DNA of 64,000 nt from Candidatus Aminicenantes bacterium. Lineage in GTDB: Bacteria > Acidobacteriota > Aminicenantia > Aminicenantales > UBA4085. The notes below the pieces were generated by a model. That model had not been told where the DNA came from, made no database searches, and saw only the letters and a list, made by a program, of their open reading frames with translations. Of this stretch, positions 42,636-50,957 are shown piece by piece. The stretch covers positions 55,321 through 119,320 of the forward strand of contig JAPKZJ010000112.1 in NCBI GenBank assembly GCA_026393855.1, read 5' to 3'. The translations under genes and the position numbers were made by a program. Position 1 is the first letter of the stretch, and each line of letters begins with the position of its first letter.

Positions 42636-43895
42636 TCAGTCGGTCTGGGGTTCGGCCTCGCCGGGATCGGCCAGACGAATCCGGACCTTTTTGATCCGTT
42701 TGGGGTCCACTTCCAGGGCTTCAAATCGCAAACCTTTTATGGTCAAAACTTCGCCTTTGATCGGCAGGCGTCCCAGGGCGTGGGCGATCAGGCCGCTGGC
42801 GGTGATGAAATCGTCCCCCGCGAGCTCCAGATCGAACAAATCCTCAAGCTCCTCCACCTTGACGTCGCCCGAGGCGGTGATGTCGTCGGGGGCGTTGGTG
42901 ACGATCTGGGCCTCTTCGGCGTCGTATTCGTCCTGAATCTCGCCGACGAGCTCCTCCATGACGTCTTCCATGGTCACCAGTCCGGATACCCCGCCGTGCT
43001 CGTCGACGACGATGGCCATTTTCTGCTTGACCTTGCGGAACTCTTTGAGCAGCTCCGTCACCTTCATGGATTCGGGGACGAAGACCGCAGGCCGCAGCAG
43101 GGCGTCCAGGGGGGCCGCGTCGTGCTCGCGCTCGCCGAACGGCAGGAGATCCTTGGCCATGGCCACGCCTTCAACGTTGTCCACCCGGTCGCGGTAAACC
43201 GGGATGCGCGAGTACTTCTCGGCGATGATCAGGTTACGGAGCTTCTGCAGGCTGGCGTCGCGCCGGATGCAGACCATGTCCACCCGGGGGGTCATGATCT
43301 CCCGGACCACGGTATCGCCGAACTCGACGACACTCCGCATCAGCTCGTGCTCGTCGTGCTCGATGATGCCTTCCTCCTGGGCTTCGTCCAGGAACGTCTC
43401 GATCTCCTCGTCGCTCGCCTCGCGGTCCTCCTCGGCGGCCTCCTCGATCTCTTCGCGGCGGATGAGCCAGCGGGTCAGAAGGAGGGCCGGCGCGGACAGG
43501 GCCAGGAGGATGCGGTGGGACGGCAGGAAGAGGCCGAGCAGCCGCTCCCGAAACAGGCCTGCCAGGATGCGGGGCACGGCATCGAAGACGACGGCGTAGA
43601 CGCCCAGGACGAAGACCACCCAAAGGAGCGGCCGGTAGTGCAGCCCGGGCCGACCGAGGTCGACGGTGATGAAGAAAGCCAAAACGAAGATCACCCGGCC
43701 GACATCGGCGGCCAGCTTGATCTCCTCGAAGCGGTCCAGAATGCGCGTCCGGTAGGCCCTGTCCTGGTCTTCCAGATAGCGGCTCATGGCGATCTTGGAC
43801 ATATCGCCCACGGCCATGTGGAAGAGCGACAGGAAGAAACCGGCCAGGAAGCAGAGGACCATCCCGGTCCAGGCGGCATAGGCGGCCCAGGCCAC
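42636..43895 (-). CDS. CorC/HlyC-family CNNM-CBS protein
   Basis: A 419-residue protein in the order CNNM membrane domain (about 1-190, three to four helices), two CBS domains (about 195-320: 'VVREIMTPRVDMVCIRRDAS' and 'VDEHGGVSGLVTMEDVMEEL') and a C-terminal CorC_HlyC domain (about 330-410: 'LAGDDFITASGLIAHALGRL'). The family is linked to magnesium and cobalt efflux. An acidic stretch (EEIEEAAEEDREASDEEIET) connects membrane and CBS parts. The start at 43895 follows the ybeY stop by one base, and the stop is 46 bases before era; order ybeY-corC-era is typical of phoH operons. Confidence 0.85.
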   Translation of the reverse strand: MAWAAYAAWTGMVLCFLAGFFLSLFHMAVGDMSKIAMSRYLEDQDRAYRTRILDRFEEIKLAADVGRVIFVLAFFITVDLGRPGLHYRPLLWVVFVLGVYAVVFDAVPRILAGLFRERLLGLFLPSHRILLALSAPALLLTRWLIRREEIEEAAEEDREASDEEIETFLDEAQEEGIIEHDEHELMRSVVEFGDTVVREIMTPRVDMVCIRRDASLQKLRNLIIAEKYSRIPVYRDRVDNVEGVAMAKDLLPFGEREHDAAPLDALLRPAVFVPESMKVTELLKEFRKVKQKMAIVVDEHGGVSGLVTMEDVMEELVGEIQDEYDAEEAQIVTNAPDDITASGDVKVEELEDLFDLELAGDDFITASGLIAHALGRLPIKGEVLTIKGLRFEALEVDPKRIKKVRIRLADPGEAEPQTD

Positions 43896-43896
43896 T

Positions 43897-44316
43897 TCAA
43901 GCCCCCTTCGGCCAGAGGAGGGCGGCCAGGCGGGCCTCCTGGTCCTCGTGGCCCCGGAAGTGCTCGAACCCGAGCAGGTGGAGAAAGCCGTGCACCGTCA
44001 GGAACTCGATCTCGTGCCGCAGGCTGTGGCCCAGGTCGCGGGCCTGCCGCTCGGCCCGGGGCACCGAGATCATGATGTCGCCCATATAGAAATCGCCTTC
44101 CGGCGACGGCGCCATCACCGGGAAGCTCAGGACGTCGGTCGGCTTGTCCTGGCCGCGGTAGGCCCGGTTCAGCGTGCGAATCGCGGTGTCGCCGACAAAG
44201 ACGAGCGACAGCCCGGGCTTGCGGACGCCGTAGAAGCGGGTCAGGCGCCGCAGCAGGCGGAGCAGGCCGGCCCGGTCAATCCTTTGGCGCGTCTGGCGGT
44301 TGAGGATCTCGATCAT
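43897..44316 (-). CDS. ybeY: Endoribonuclease YbeY
   Basis: A 139-residue zinc RNase needed for 16S rRNA 3'-end maturation and ribosome quality control. The diagnostic zinc motif is H-G-F-L-H-L-L-G-F-E-H (His109, His113, His119). The N-terminal part contains 'LSLVFVGDTAIRTLNRAYRG', and 'DVLSFPVMAP' forms the conserved phosphate loop. The C-terminus continues eight residues past the usual end. Its start overlaps the pgpH stop region by 41 bases, an unusually long overlap, so the two are translationally coupled. Confidence 0.9.
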   Translation of the reverse strand: MIEILNRQTRQRIDRAGLLRLLRRLTRFYGVRKPGLSLVFVGDTAIRTLNRAYRGQDKPTDVLSFPVMAPSPEGDFYMGDIMISVPRAERQARDLGHSLRHEIEFLTVHGFLHLLGFEHFRGHEDQEARLAALLWPKGA

Positions 44317-46657
44317 GTCCGTTCGTCCATCCGCCGTTCCCGTTGCGCGGGCCCGGCTCGGTCTTTTTTTTCTTTTTCGGCTCGAAATCGAAGCCCGGGT
44401 ACTCGACCCGCGGCTGGTAGACGGTCTTCAGGGTGGCCAGGAAGGAGGCCGCCACGGCCCGCAGCTCGCGCAGGGAGAAGCCGCAGTCGTCGAGCTGGCC
44501 GTCCTGCAGGTAGTTGTCGAAGATGTCCCGGACGACCCGCTTGAGGCTGTCCTCTTTTTGCGACTTGAGGCTGCGCGAAGCGGCCTCGACGGAGTCCGCC
44601 AGCATGACCAGCCCGGCTTCTTTGGTCTGGGGCGACGGGCCGGGGTATCGGTACGTCTCCTCGCCGATCTTGTGCATGTCGGGATCGTACTTTTCCTTGG
44701 CCTTGAGGTAGAAGTACCGCACCAGCGAGGTTCCGTGGTGCTGCTCGACGATCTCCCGGATCTCGGCCGGGAGGCGCTCCTTGCGGGCCAGCTCGGCGCC
44801 TTCCTTGACATGATTGACGATGACCAGCGCGCTCATGCTGGGCGTCAGGTCCTTGTGGGCGTCGAACTTTTTATCCTTGTTCTCGACGAAGTACTCGGGC
44901 ATCTTGATCTTGCCGATGTCGTGATAAAGGGCTCCGGCTTTAACCAACAGGGCATCGACGCCGATCTCCTCGGCCGCCTTCTCGGCCAGCTGGGCGACGA
45001 CCAGCGAGTGATGGTATGAGCCGGGCGCTTGGAGCGCCAGTTGGCGGAAGAGGGGCGATTCCGAGTTGGTCAGCTCCAGAAGCTTCGACTGGGTTAAAAA
45101 ACGGAAGATATTCTCGTAGATCGGCAGGAGGACGAAGGCCAAACCGGCGCCCAGGATGCCGCCGATGAGGGCCATGAAGACGTTGGCGGCCAATGTCTCC
45201 AGGCCGCCCGGCCGCCCTTCGAGCAGGAAGATGATGAGTCCCAACAGCATGTTGACCGGGCCGACGACGAAAAGACCGGCTTTGAGGGCCGAGGTGCGTT
45301 TGGCCTTGCGGTAGTATTTGATGCCATAGATCGCGGCGATGCCGCCCACCAGACCGTAGACCGCGAGAAGGAGATTGGCCCCCAGCAGATAGCCGGCCAG
45401 CAGGGCGTTGAGGACGGCGAACATCAGGGCCACGGCGTTGGTCGTCAGGAAGGCGAACAACAGGACGCCGAACTGGAAGGGGATGGCGAAGGCGGCGCTC
45501 TCGGCGCTTTGGAATAGGAAGAACCGAGCGTTGAGGCTGGCCGCTCCGGCCAGCGAAGCCCCCAGCCGATCCAGCACCAGGGACAGGCTCAAAGTCAGGC
45601 CGGCCATCAGAAAGTACTTCCAGGCCAAGCGGAAGGGATGGAGCGAAAGGAGGTAGAACCATAAGGCCGTCAGCAAAAGGCTGAATAGGCAGAAGGCGCC
45701 GATCGCGGCCGGCAAGGTGCGGGCCGGCCGCAGAACGCGGTTGATCGCATCGATCCGCTTGACGGTGTCGGCCGTGGCTTCCTCGCCTTTGCGGAGGATC
45801 GTCCGGCCCTTGGCGACCGTGAAGTAGACCGGTTCGACTCGAGCTCGGGCGTTCGTCTTGCGGGCTTCGGTCTCGACCTTGTTGAAGGTGATGTTGGGGG
45901 CCAGGAACCCGTAAGCCAGGCTGATCAGCAGGCCTTTCTTCCGGGGTGTCAGCTCCAAGGCGTTGACGTCAAGGACGATCAGCGATTTGGCCTCCCGGAC
46001 GTCCAGGACATCCTGGACCCGGACGGTCTTCTCGCCGTCCCGGCCGCGCAGGACGGCCAGGCCCCGCTCGGGCTCGCGCTCGTTGAACAGGCTTTTGGAG
46101 AGGAGGATGCCGCGGGCCGAATATTTTTCCAGGATGTTGACCAGGGCGGTTTCGATGTCGCTCCCGAATCCGGCTTTGTTCAGAGCCTCGAGGTCGGCCG
46201 TGCCGAGCTCGATCCCGAACCGGTCGTAGACCATCTTCTGGAGCCCGGCGAAATCGCTCCGGCCGGCCGGCGCCGTCTCCCGGCCCAGGGTGAAGAGGCG
46301 GCGGACTTTGTCCTCGGCGTCCAGGAAGACGTTGGGATCAAAGCCGTAGACCGGCAGGATGCCGGCCTCGGCGGCCCCTCGGCGCTGGTTGGTCGTCTCG
46401 TTGTCCTCCACCTGGATATCGGCGGGCGAGACGATGTCAGCCGGAGCGGCCTGGCCCTCCCGCAGACCCGGCAGGGGGCGGATGGGGGAGGTCGAGGTCA
46501 ATGCGGCCAACCCCGACCCGAAGACCAGGATCAGAAAAACCGGGTTTTCGTAAAAGCGGCGTCGGCGGCCGGCCTGGTCCTCGCGCGAGCCGGGGCGCTT
46601 GGCGGGAGCGGGTCCGGCCTTAAACAGGCGGACATTCTTAAACGAGATGAGCGGCAT
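44276..46657 (-). CDS. 7TM-HD family phosphohydrolase (PgpH-like)
   Basis: A 793-residue membrane protein: N-terminal anchor (about 37-55), a periplasmic sensor part (about 60-310), seven transmembrane segments (about 320-520), then an HD phosphohydrolase domain (about 560-740) with 'HHSLVVAQLAEKAAEEIGVD', 'LYHDIGKIKMPEYFVENK' (the metal-binding His-Asp) and 'IREIVEQHHGTSLV'. Characterised PgpH proteins degrade cyclic di-AMP. The C-terminal tail is long and Lys/Pro/Gly-rich (EPKKKKKTEPG). The start at 46657 follows the phoH stop by nine bases with no ribosome-binding site, so translation is coupled. Confidence 0.85.
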   Translation of the reverse strand: MPLISFKNVRLFKAGPAPAKRPGSREDQAGRRRRFYENPVFLILVFGSGLAALTSTSPIRPLPGLREGQAAPADIVSPADIQVEDNETTNQRRGAAEAGILPVYGFDPNVFLDAEDKVRRLFTLGRETAPAGRSDFAGLQKMVYDRFGIELGTADLEALNKAGFGSDIETALVNILEKYSARGILLSKSLFNEREPERGLAVLRGRDGEKTVRVQDVLDVREAKSLIVLDVNALELTPRKKGLLISLAYGFLAPNITFNKVETEARKTNARARVEPVYFTVAKGRTILRKGEEATADTVKRIDAINRVLRPARTLPAAIGAFCLFSLLLTALWFYLLSLHPFRLAWKYFLMAGLTLSLSLVLDRLGASLAGAASLNARFFLFQSAESAAFAIPFQFGVLLFAFLTTNAVALMFAVLNALLAGYLLGANLLLAVYGLVGGIAAIYGIKYYRKAKRTSALKAGLFVVGPVNMLLGLIIFLLEGRPGGLETLAANVFMALIGGILGAGLAFVLLPIYENIFRFLTQSKLLELTNSESPLFRQLALQAPGSYHHSLVVAQLAEKAAEEIGVDALLVKAGALYHDIGKIKMPEYFVENKDKKFDAHKDLTPSMSALVIVNHVKEGAELARKERLPAEIREIVEQHHGTSLVRYFYLKAKEKYDPDMHKIGEETYRYPGPSPQTKEAGLVMLADSVEAASRSLKSQKEDSLKRVVRDIFDNYLQDGQLDDCGFSLRELRAVAASFLATLKTVYQPRVEYPGFDFEPKKKKKTEPGPRNGNGGWTNGHDRDPQPPDAPKD

Positions 46658-46666
46658 GGCCGGGGC

Positions 46667-47617
46667 TTATTCTTGCGCCCGCGTCTCGGCCTTTTCGTAG
46701 GCCTTGATGATCTTCTGAACCAGGGGGTGCCGGACCACGTCTTTGTCCGTGAACTTGCAGAAGGCGATTTCCTTGATCGGGGCCAAAACCTTCATGGCGT
46801 GAATGACGCCGGATTTGTTCGGTTGGGGGAGGTCGATCTGGGTGACGTCGGCCGTGATGACGACCTTGGAGTCGTAGCCGGCTCGGGTCAGCAGCATCTT
46901 CATCTGTTCGCGGGTCGTATTCTGGGCCTCGTCCAGGATGATGAAGGCCGAGCTAAGGGTTCGGCCGCGCATGTAGGCCAGCGGGGCGATTTCCAAGATG
47001 TTCTTCTCGATCAGGCGTTGGGCCTGGTCGGCCTGGACGAGGTCGAAGAGGGCGTCGTACAGAGGCCTGAGATAGGGGTTGACCTTCTGCAGCATGTCGC
47101 CGGGCAGGAAGCCCAGCCGCTCGCCGGCTTCGACCGCCGGCCGGGTCAGGACGATCCGGGACACCTGCTTGTTTTGGTAAAACGACAGGGCCATGGCCAT
47201 CGCCAGGTAGGTCTTGCCGGTGCCGGCGGGCCCGATCCCGAAAACGACGTCGTGGCGGCGGATGGCCTCGATATATTCCTTCTGATTGAGGCTTTTGGGG
47301 GCGACGGACTTGCGCGAGAGGGTCAGGGGCTCGGCCGGAAAGTAATGCTCCAGCGGCTTGGTCCGATCCTCCTCGATCAAGTCGAGGACGATATGGAAGT
47401 CGCTCTCCTTGAGATCGTAGCCCTTCTCCTCGAGATCGCGGAGCTTTTCGAAATAGGCCTTGGCGTTCTCCAACTTGACCAGGTCGCCGTCCAGGTAGAG
47501 GCTGTCGCCGCGCAGGCTGAGGCTAAGGCCCAGCCGGTCCTCGATCTTCTTCAAATTGCGGTCGAGAACGCCCAGAAAGGCGGGTTTCTTGACAAACGGG
47601 TAGGTGATGATTTCCAT
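46667..47617 (-). CDS. phoH: PhoH-family ATPase
   Basis: A 316-residue cytoplasmic protein. An N-terminal KH-like part (about 1-95) leads to the P-loop ATPase domain with Walker A GPAGTGKT (about 129-136) and Walker B FIILDEAQN, plus 'LTRAGYDSKVVITADVTQID' after it, all standard for PhoH-like proteins (also called PhoL/YbeZ). In other bacteria it works with YbeY on ribosomal RNA, consistent with ybeY two genes downstream. It is first of the operon phoH-pgpH-ybeY-corC-era; a TTGACA/TATTAT promoter lies at 47655-47685. ATG 47617. Confidence 0.9.
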   Translation of the reverse strand: MEIITYPFVKKPAFLGVLDRNLKKIEDRLGLSLSLRGDSLYLDGDLVKLENAKAYFEKLRDLEEKGYDLKESDFHIVLDLIEEDRTKPLEHYFPAEPLTLSRKSVAPKSLNQKEYIEAIRRHDVVFGIGPAGTGKTYLAMAMALSFYQNKQVSRIVLTRPAVEAGERLGFLPGDMLQKVNPYLRPLYDALFDLVQADQAQRLIEKNILEIAPLAYMRGRTLSSAFIILDEAQNTTREQMKMLLTRAGYDSKVVITADVTQIDLPQPNKSGVIHAMKVLAPIKEIAFCKFTDKDVVRHPLVQKIIKAYEKAETRAQE

Positions 47618-47654
47618 ATCGGGCGGGTCAGGAGCCTTTGCTCATGGGGAACAG

Positions 47655-47685
47655 ATAATAAACACCTTTCAGGCCGGTTTGTCAA
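47655..47685 (-). promoter_or_regulatory. Promoter of the phoH-pgpH-ybeY-corC-era operon
   Basis: Minus strand TTGACA (47685-47680), then a TATTAT box (47660-47655) with a 19-base spacer; a TTTATT at 17 bases is an alternative -10. Start codon 47617 follows by 37 bases. Confidence 0.5.
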
Positions 47686-47712
47686 TATGAGGCGCTGAGC
47701 GCTGAGCGCCGA

Positions 47713-47741
47713 TTGAAAAACTCCGGCCGATAGTGTATATA
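47713..47741 (+). promoter_or_regulatory. Promoter of the RHH-like gene and following cluster
   Basis: TTGAAA (47713-47718), 17 bases, TATATA (47736-47741). It overlaps an upstream ATG at 47741, which rules that codon out as a start. A partial direct repeat (GCGCTGA twice) just upstream at 47691-47705 could be an operator. Confidence 0.55.
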
Positions 47742-47785
47742 TGGCTTTAATTTTGCGGGCTTTGGACCCGTCCGAGGAGATGGTC

Positions 47786-48001
47786 ATGGGCAAGGAATTC
47801 ACGACGGTGTCGATCCCTACGACCCTGATCGAGGAAATCGAGTGCGCCATCAAGGGGACGGAGATCAAGACCGTATCGAGTTATATCGTCGGCGCCATCC
47901 GTGAGGCTTTATCCAAAGGGCCCGGCAACAGCGACCCTTTCAGCCAGGAGGACGAGGAAAAGGTCAAAGAGCGCCTGAAAGCGCTCGGATATATCGATTG
48001 A
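47786..48001 (+). CDS. Small RHH-like protein with a 'LKALGYID' tail
   Basis: A 71-residue protein. 'KEFTTVSIPTTLIEEIECAI' followed by 'VSSYIVGAIREALSK' reads as a ribbon-helix-helix (CopG/MetJ-like) DNA-binding fold: a strand, then two helices. The C-terminus 'QEDEEKVKERLKALGYID' is a motif that, from memory, ends many sulfatase and alkaline-phosphatase-superfamily proteins of Acidobacteriota and Planctomycetes. Here it is on a separate protein directly before an alkaline-phosphatase-family enzyme. GAGGAG lies six bases before ATG 47786. The promoter at 47713 rules out ATG 47741. It could autoregulate the cluster (inference). Confidence 0.6.
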   Translation: MGKEFTTVSIPTTLIEEIECAIKGTEIKTVSSYIVGAIREALSKGPGNSDPFSQEDEEKVKERLKALGYID

Positions 48002-48044
48002 ACCCCGACCGGCGATCGGACCGAGCCGCGGGGAGGAAGCACCC

Positions 48045-49415
48045 ATGAGACGCAAATTGATGGTCATTGGGCTCGACTGCGCTCCGCCCGAGATCGTTCT
48101 CGACCGCCGGGACGAGCTCCCGATTCTCAGCCGGATGATCGCGGGCGGCCATCACGGCAGGATGCGAAGCTCCGACCCCCCGATCACCATCCCGGCCTGG
48201 ATGGTCATGGCCACGGGGAAAGACCCCGGGCGGCTGGGCCTCTACGGCTTCCGGCATCGCAACGGGTACACTTACGACAAGATGTGGATCGCCACTTCGC
48301 AATCGGTCAAAGAGCCGGCGGTCTGGGATATCTTGGGCGCTCAGGGAGGGCCAAGCGTCCTGGTCAGCGTCCCGCCGAGCTACCCGCCCCGGAAAATCGC
48401 CGGGAACTTGATCGGGTGCTTCATCACGCCGGGCGCCGACAAGGAATATACCTATCCGGCCGGCCTCAAAGCCGAGATCGAGGACCGCTTCGGCCCCTAT
48501 CCGTTCGACGTCGTCTTCCGGACCGAGGACCGGGACAAGATCCTGCAGGCCATCTATGACATGACGGCCAAGCGATTCGAGGTTATGACCTGGCTGGCCA
48601 AGACCAAGCCCTGGGACCTTTTCTGGTTCGTCGAGATCGGGGTCGACCGCATCCAGCACGCCTTCTGGAAGTTCCACGACGCGACTCACCATCTCTATGA
48701 GCCCGGCCACAAGTACGAGCGGGCGATCATGGACTATTATAAGTTTCTGGACGAGAAGATCGGCGGCCTGCTCGAAGCCGTCCCCGACGACACCGTGCTT
48801 CTGGCCGTCTCCGATCACGGCGCCAAACGGATGAAGGGCGCGTTCTGCGTCAACGAATGGCTGATCGAGCAGGGCGACCTCGTCCTCAAAGAGCCGCCCA
48901 AGCGGGGGGCCAACATCGAGAAGACCCCGATCGACTGGAGCCGGACCCGGGCCTGGGGCTGGGGCGGCTATTACGCCCGCATCTTCCTCAACGTCGAAGG
49001 GCGGGAACCGCAGGGCACGATCAAGCCCGAGGACTACGAGGCCGAGCGCGAAGCCCTGGCCGAGCGGCTGCGGGCGATCCGCGGGCCGCAGGGGGAGGCC
49101 TGGGCGACCCGGGTCATCAAGCCCAACGAGTTCTACCCGGAGCTGCGCGGCGACTACCCCGACTTGATGGTTTATTTCGACGACCTCTATTGGCGTTCGG
49201 CCGGAACCCTGGGCTGGGGCGCCGTGTACCTGGCGGAGAACGACACCGGGCCGGACGACGCCGTCCACGCCCAGGAAGGCATGTATATCTTGTACGATCC
49301 CGCCGATCGGACTTCGGTCCGGCGGGACGTCGATATCCTGGATCTGGCGCCCACCATCCTGACCCGGATGGGGCTTGCCGTTCCGGCCGACATGCGAGGC
49401 CGGCCCGTCCTTTGA
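48045..49415 (+). CDS. Alkaline-phosphatase-superfamily phosphodiesterase/pyrophosphatase
   Basis: A 456-residue protein of the type I phosphodiesterase/nucleotide pyrophosphatase (AlkP) superfamily. The N-terminus 'MVIGLDCAPPEIVLD' carries the first metal Asp, 'ITIPAWMVMATGKDPG' the nucleophile Thr/Ser position, 'FVEIGVDRIQHAFWKFHD' the His-Asp metal site, and 'LLAVSDHGAKRMKG' the second D-H-G. These proteins hydrolyse phospho- or sulfo-diesters of nucleotides, lipids or glycans. There is no signal peptide, so it is cytoplasmic. Followed after 29 bases by APS kinase, implying handling of activated sulfate or sugar nucleotides (inference). GGGAGGAAG precedes ATG 48045. Confidence 0.8.
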   Translation: MRRKLMVIGLDCAPPEIVLDRRDELPILSRMIAGGHHGRMRSSDPPITIPAWMVMATGKDPGRLGLYGFRHRNGYTYDKMWIATSQSVKEPAVWDILGAQGGPSVLVSVPPSYPPRKIAGNLIGCFITPGADKEYTYPAGLKAEIEDRFGPYPFDVVFRTEDRDKILQAIYDMTAKRFEVMTWLAKTKPWDLFWFVEIGVDRIQHAFWKFHDATHHLYEPGHKYERAIMDYYKFLDEKIGGLLEAVPDDTVLLAVSDHGAKRMKGAFCVNEWLIEQGDLVLKEPPKRGANIEKTPIDWSRTRAWGWGGYYARIFLNVEGREPQGTIKPEDYEAEREALAERLRAIRGPQGEAWATRVIKPNEFYPELRGDYPDLMVYFDDLYWRSAGTLGWGAVYLAENDTGPDDAVHAQEGMYILYDPADRTSVRRDVDILDLAPTILTRMGLAVPADMRGRPVL

Positions 49416-49444
49416 CCAGGGCCGACGAAGGAGTTGCATCAATC

Positions 49445-49987
49445 ATGTGCGATGATCACGATCACAAAGGCGTCACGGTCTGGTTTACCGGCCTGCCCTG
49501 CTCGGGCAAGTCGGCCATTGCGGACCGGGCGGCCGAGATTCTCAAGGACCGAGGCTACAAAGTCGAGCGGCTGGACGGCGACATCGTCCGCCAGGATCTG
49601 ACCCGCGACCTGGGCTTTTCCAAGGCCGACCGCGACGAGAACATCAGGCGGGTGACTTTCGTATCCAAGCTCCTGACCCGCAATGGAGTCGTCGTCCTGA
49701 CCTCGTTCATCTCCCCCTACGCCGAGATGCGCGACAACGCCCGCCGGCAGATCGGCGAGTTCCTCGAGGTTTTCGTCAAGTGCCCGCTCGACGTTTGCAT
49801 CGAACGCGACGTCAAGGGCATGTACAAGAAAGCCATAGCCGGCCAGATCAAGGAGTTTACGGGAATCTCGGACCCCTACGAGGAACCCGCCAAGCCCGAG
49901 CTCGTCATCGAGACCGATAAGGAAAACCTGGCCCAAAGCACGGACCGGCTGCTGCAGGCCTTGAAAGACCGCGGCTATCTGGATTAA
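49445..49987 (+). CDS. cysC: Adenylylsulfate (APS) kinase
   Basis: A 180-residue cytoplasmic kinase that phosphorylates APS to PAPS, the universal sulfate donor. Walker A is GLPCSGKS (residues 16-23). 'LDGDIVRQDLTRDLGFSKAD' and 'RDENIRRVTFVSKLLTRNGV' are the APS-binding D-G-D-x-x-R and DRxxNIRR blocks. 'IKEFTGISDPYEEPAKPELV' is the lid. No ATP sulfurylase (cysDN or sat) is in the window, so APS must come from elsewhere. Next to an AlkP-superfamily enzyme, an epimerase and a sugar dehydrogenase, a role in sulfated polysaccharide synthesis is plausible. AAGGAG precedes ATG 49445. Confidence 0.9.
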   Translation: MCDDHDHKGVTVWFTGLPCSGKSAIADRAAEILKDRGYKVERLDGDIVRQDLTRDLGFSKADRDENIRRVTFVSKLLTRNGVVVLTSFISPYAEMRDNARRQIGEFLEVFVKCPLDVCIERDVKGMYKKAIAGQIKEFTGISDPYEEPAKPELVIETDKENLAQSTDRLLQALKDRGYLD

Positions 49988-50015
49988 AATCCGCCCTTCG
50001 AGGAGGGGGGACGAT

Positions 50016-50957
50016 ATGACAGCCTATCTCATTACCGGCGGGGCCGGGTTTATCGGTTCCCATCTGGCCGAAGGGCTCGTTAAGCGCGGCCATCGGGTCC
50101 GCGTTCTGGACAACTTCCTGACCGGCAAGCGCGAAAACCTGGCTCATCTGGGCGATGCCGTCGAGATCCTCGAAGGCGACATCCGCGACCTGGAGACGTG
50201 CCGCCGGGCCGTGGCCGGGATGGAAGTCGTCTTCCACGAGGCGGCCCTTCCGTCCGTGCCGCGATCGGTCGAAGATCCCTTCACGACCAACGAAATCAAC
50301 ATCCGGGGCACGCTCAACATGCTCTGGGCGGCGGCCAAGGGCGGCGTCCGGCGGCTGGTCTTTGCCTCCTCGTCGTCCGTCTACGGCGACGATCCCGGAT
50401 TGCCCAAAGTCGAAGGGAACGAGGGCCGGCCCCTCTCGCCGTATGCCGTCAGCAAATGGGTCGGGGAGAAGTACCTCCAGACCTTCGCCGTGACCTATGG
50501 CCTGTCCACGGTCAGCCTGCGCTACTTCAACGTCTTCGGGCCCCGGCAGGACCCGTTCTCGCAGTACGCGGCGGCCATCCCGTTGTTCATCACCCGGATT
50601 CTGGCGGGGCAATCGCCGGTTATCTATGGCGACGGCGAGCAGTCGCGCGATTTTACTTTCATCGAGAACATCATCGAGGCCAACATCCGCGCCGCGGAAG
50701 CCCCCGGACTCGCCGGCGAAGCCCTCAACGTGGCCTGCGCCGAGCGGATCACGGTCAACGCCCTGACGGCCCGGATCGGCGAGATTCTCGGCCGGCCGGC
50801 GCGGCCGGTATATGAGCCGCCCCGGCCCGGCGACATCAAGCATTCGTTTGCCGACATCAGCCGGGCGGTCGCCCGGATAAATTTCCATCCCCTCGTTCTT
50901 TTCGATGAAGGACTGCGGCGGACGGTCCAGTGGTACAAGGAGAGAGCCAAGCCATGA
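50016..50957 (+). CDS. NAD-dependent UDP-sugar epimerase (UDP-GlcNAc/UDP-Glc 4-epimerase-like)
   Basis: A 313-residue extended SDR enzyme. 'TGGAGFIGSHLAEGLVKRGH' is the NAD-binding G-x-x-G-x-x-G, 'FASSSSVYGDDPGL' the catalytic Ser region, and 'YAVSKWVGEKYLQ' the Y-x-x-x-K pair. 'RYFNVFGPRQDP' and 'RDFTFIENIIEANIRA' are sugar-nucleotide motifs. It most resembles WbpP/Gne-type UDP-N-acetylglucosamine 4-epimerases, but specificity cannot be set by eye. GGAGGGG precedes ATG 50016. The stop overlaps the next start by four bases (ATGA), so it is coupled to the UDP-sugar dehydrogenase gene. Confidence 0.85.
   Translation: MTAYLITGGAGFIGSHLAEGLVKRGHRVRVLDNFLTGKRENLAHLGDAVEILEGDIRDLETCRRAVAGMEVVFHEAALPSVPRSVEDPFTTNEINIRGTLNMLWAAAKGGVRRLVFASSSSVYGDDPGLPKVEGNEGRPLSPYAVSKWVGEKYLQTFAVTYGLSTVSLRYFNVFGPRQDPFSQYAAAIPLFITRILAGQSPVIYGDGEQSRDFTFIENIIEANIRAAEAPGLAGEALNVACAERITVNALTARIGEILGRPARPVYEPPRPGDIKHSFADISRAVARINFHPLVLFDEGLRRTVQWYKERAKP

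Noticed and set aside
42357..44075. 572-codon plus-strand frame
   Set aside because: It is antisense to era, corC and ybeY, all recognisable families. The product is a GC-skew artefact (Gly, Asp and Leu runs).
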